A stretch of 64,000 nt of DNA from NCBI GenBank assembly GCA_013350335.1, contig CM023533.1, positions 34,280,170 to 34,344,169 of the forward strand, written 5' to 3'. Made by a program: the position numbers and the translations under genes. Positions 63,881-64,000 of this stretch are shown in pieces. The DNA comes from Chimonanthus salicifolius (lineage: Eukaryota > Streptophyta > Magnoliopsida > Laurales > Calycanthaceae). Each line of letters starts with the position of its first letter. The stretch's first letter is position 1. Under the pieces are notes generated by a model. The model made no database searches, was not told the origin of the DNA, and saw only the letters and a list, made by a program, of their open reading frames with translations.

Positions 63881-64000
63881 GCCTGCTTCATTTCTTTAAA
63901 TTTCAACTTCTTATACACATTTTCACCACATCCAAACAAATCATTAATCCCATCAATGCCTCTTTAATAATGATACGATGATCCACATGCCATCTCTATT
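63881..64000. repeat. Sequence similar to the DNA 3' of TPS-2
   Basis: TTCATTTCTTTAAATTTCAA ... CACATCCAAACAAATCATTA ... CCCATCAATGCCTCT ... CGATGATCCACA aligns with 40,090-40,197, about 80% alike with small gaps. In TPS-2 this lies 180-290 bp beyond the stop codon. Confidence 0.75.

Overview
The window looks like nuclear DNA from a flowering plant. It has intron-rich genes with plant splice sites, low GC between genes, many (AT)n microsatellites, tRNA-derived SINEs, TRIM and LTR retrotransposon remnants, and MITEs. The two best genes are plant-specific TPS-a type terpene synthases. Their sequence would fit a magnoliid-like lineage, but I cannot fix the species from this window.

Layout. (1) 1-16,268, block A: a terpene synthase (TPS-1, minus strand), cut by the left edge inside exon 6, with its upstream DNA. 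(2) 16,834-25,122: a five-exon plus-strand gene for a small ARM/TOG-like protein, with a frameshift in exon 1. (3) 25,123-40,378: a gene-poor stretch with a SINE, a LINE RNase H remnant, palindromic MITEs and a 4,085-bp solo LTR with 5-bp target duplications. (4) 40,379-48,790: TPS-2, a complete seven-exon terpene synthase (557 aa, minus strand). (5) 48,791-63,062: the rest of block B, a second copy of the block A flank. It is interrupted at 55,388-59,255 by a mosaic insert made of a copy of 19,011-21,875 (carrying an orphan ARM-gene exon) joined to an inverted, nearly identical copy of 40,940-42,010 (carrying TPS exon 6). (6) 63,881-64,000 resembles the DNA just 3' of TPS-2, which hints at a third TPS unit beyond the right edge.

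The main story is a tandem terpene synthase cluster that has recently duplicated and rearranged. TPS-1 and TPS-2 differ at 17 of about 399 comparable residues. Two of these lie just before the metal-binding DDxxD motif, so the products may differ. Both use a GC rather than GT donor at intron 3. Both also carry a decayed copy of their own promoter region inside intron 1. Insertions present in one copy and absent from the other (for example a TRIM at 2,061-2,394) give relative ages. I found no bacterial-type operon, CRISPR array, rRNA or tRNA gene.
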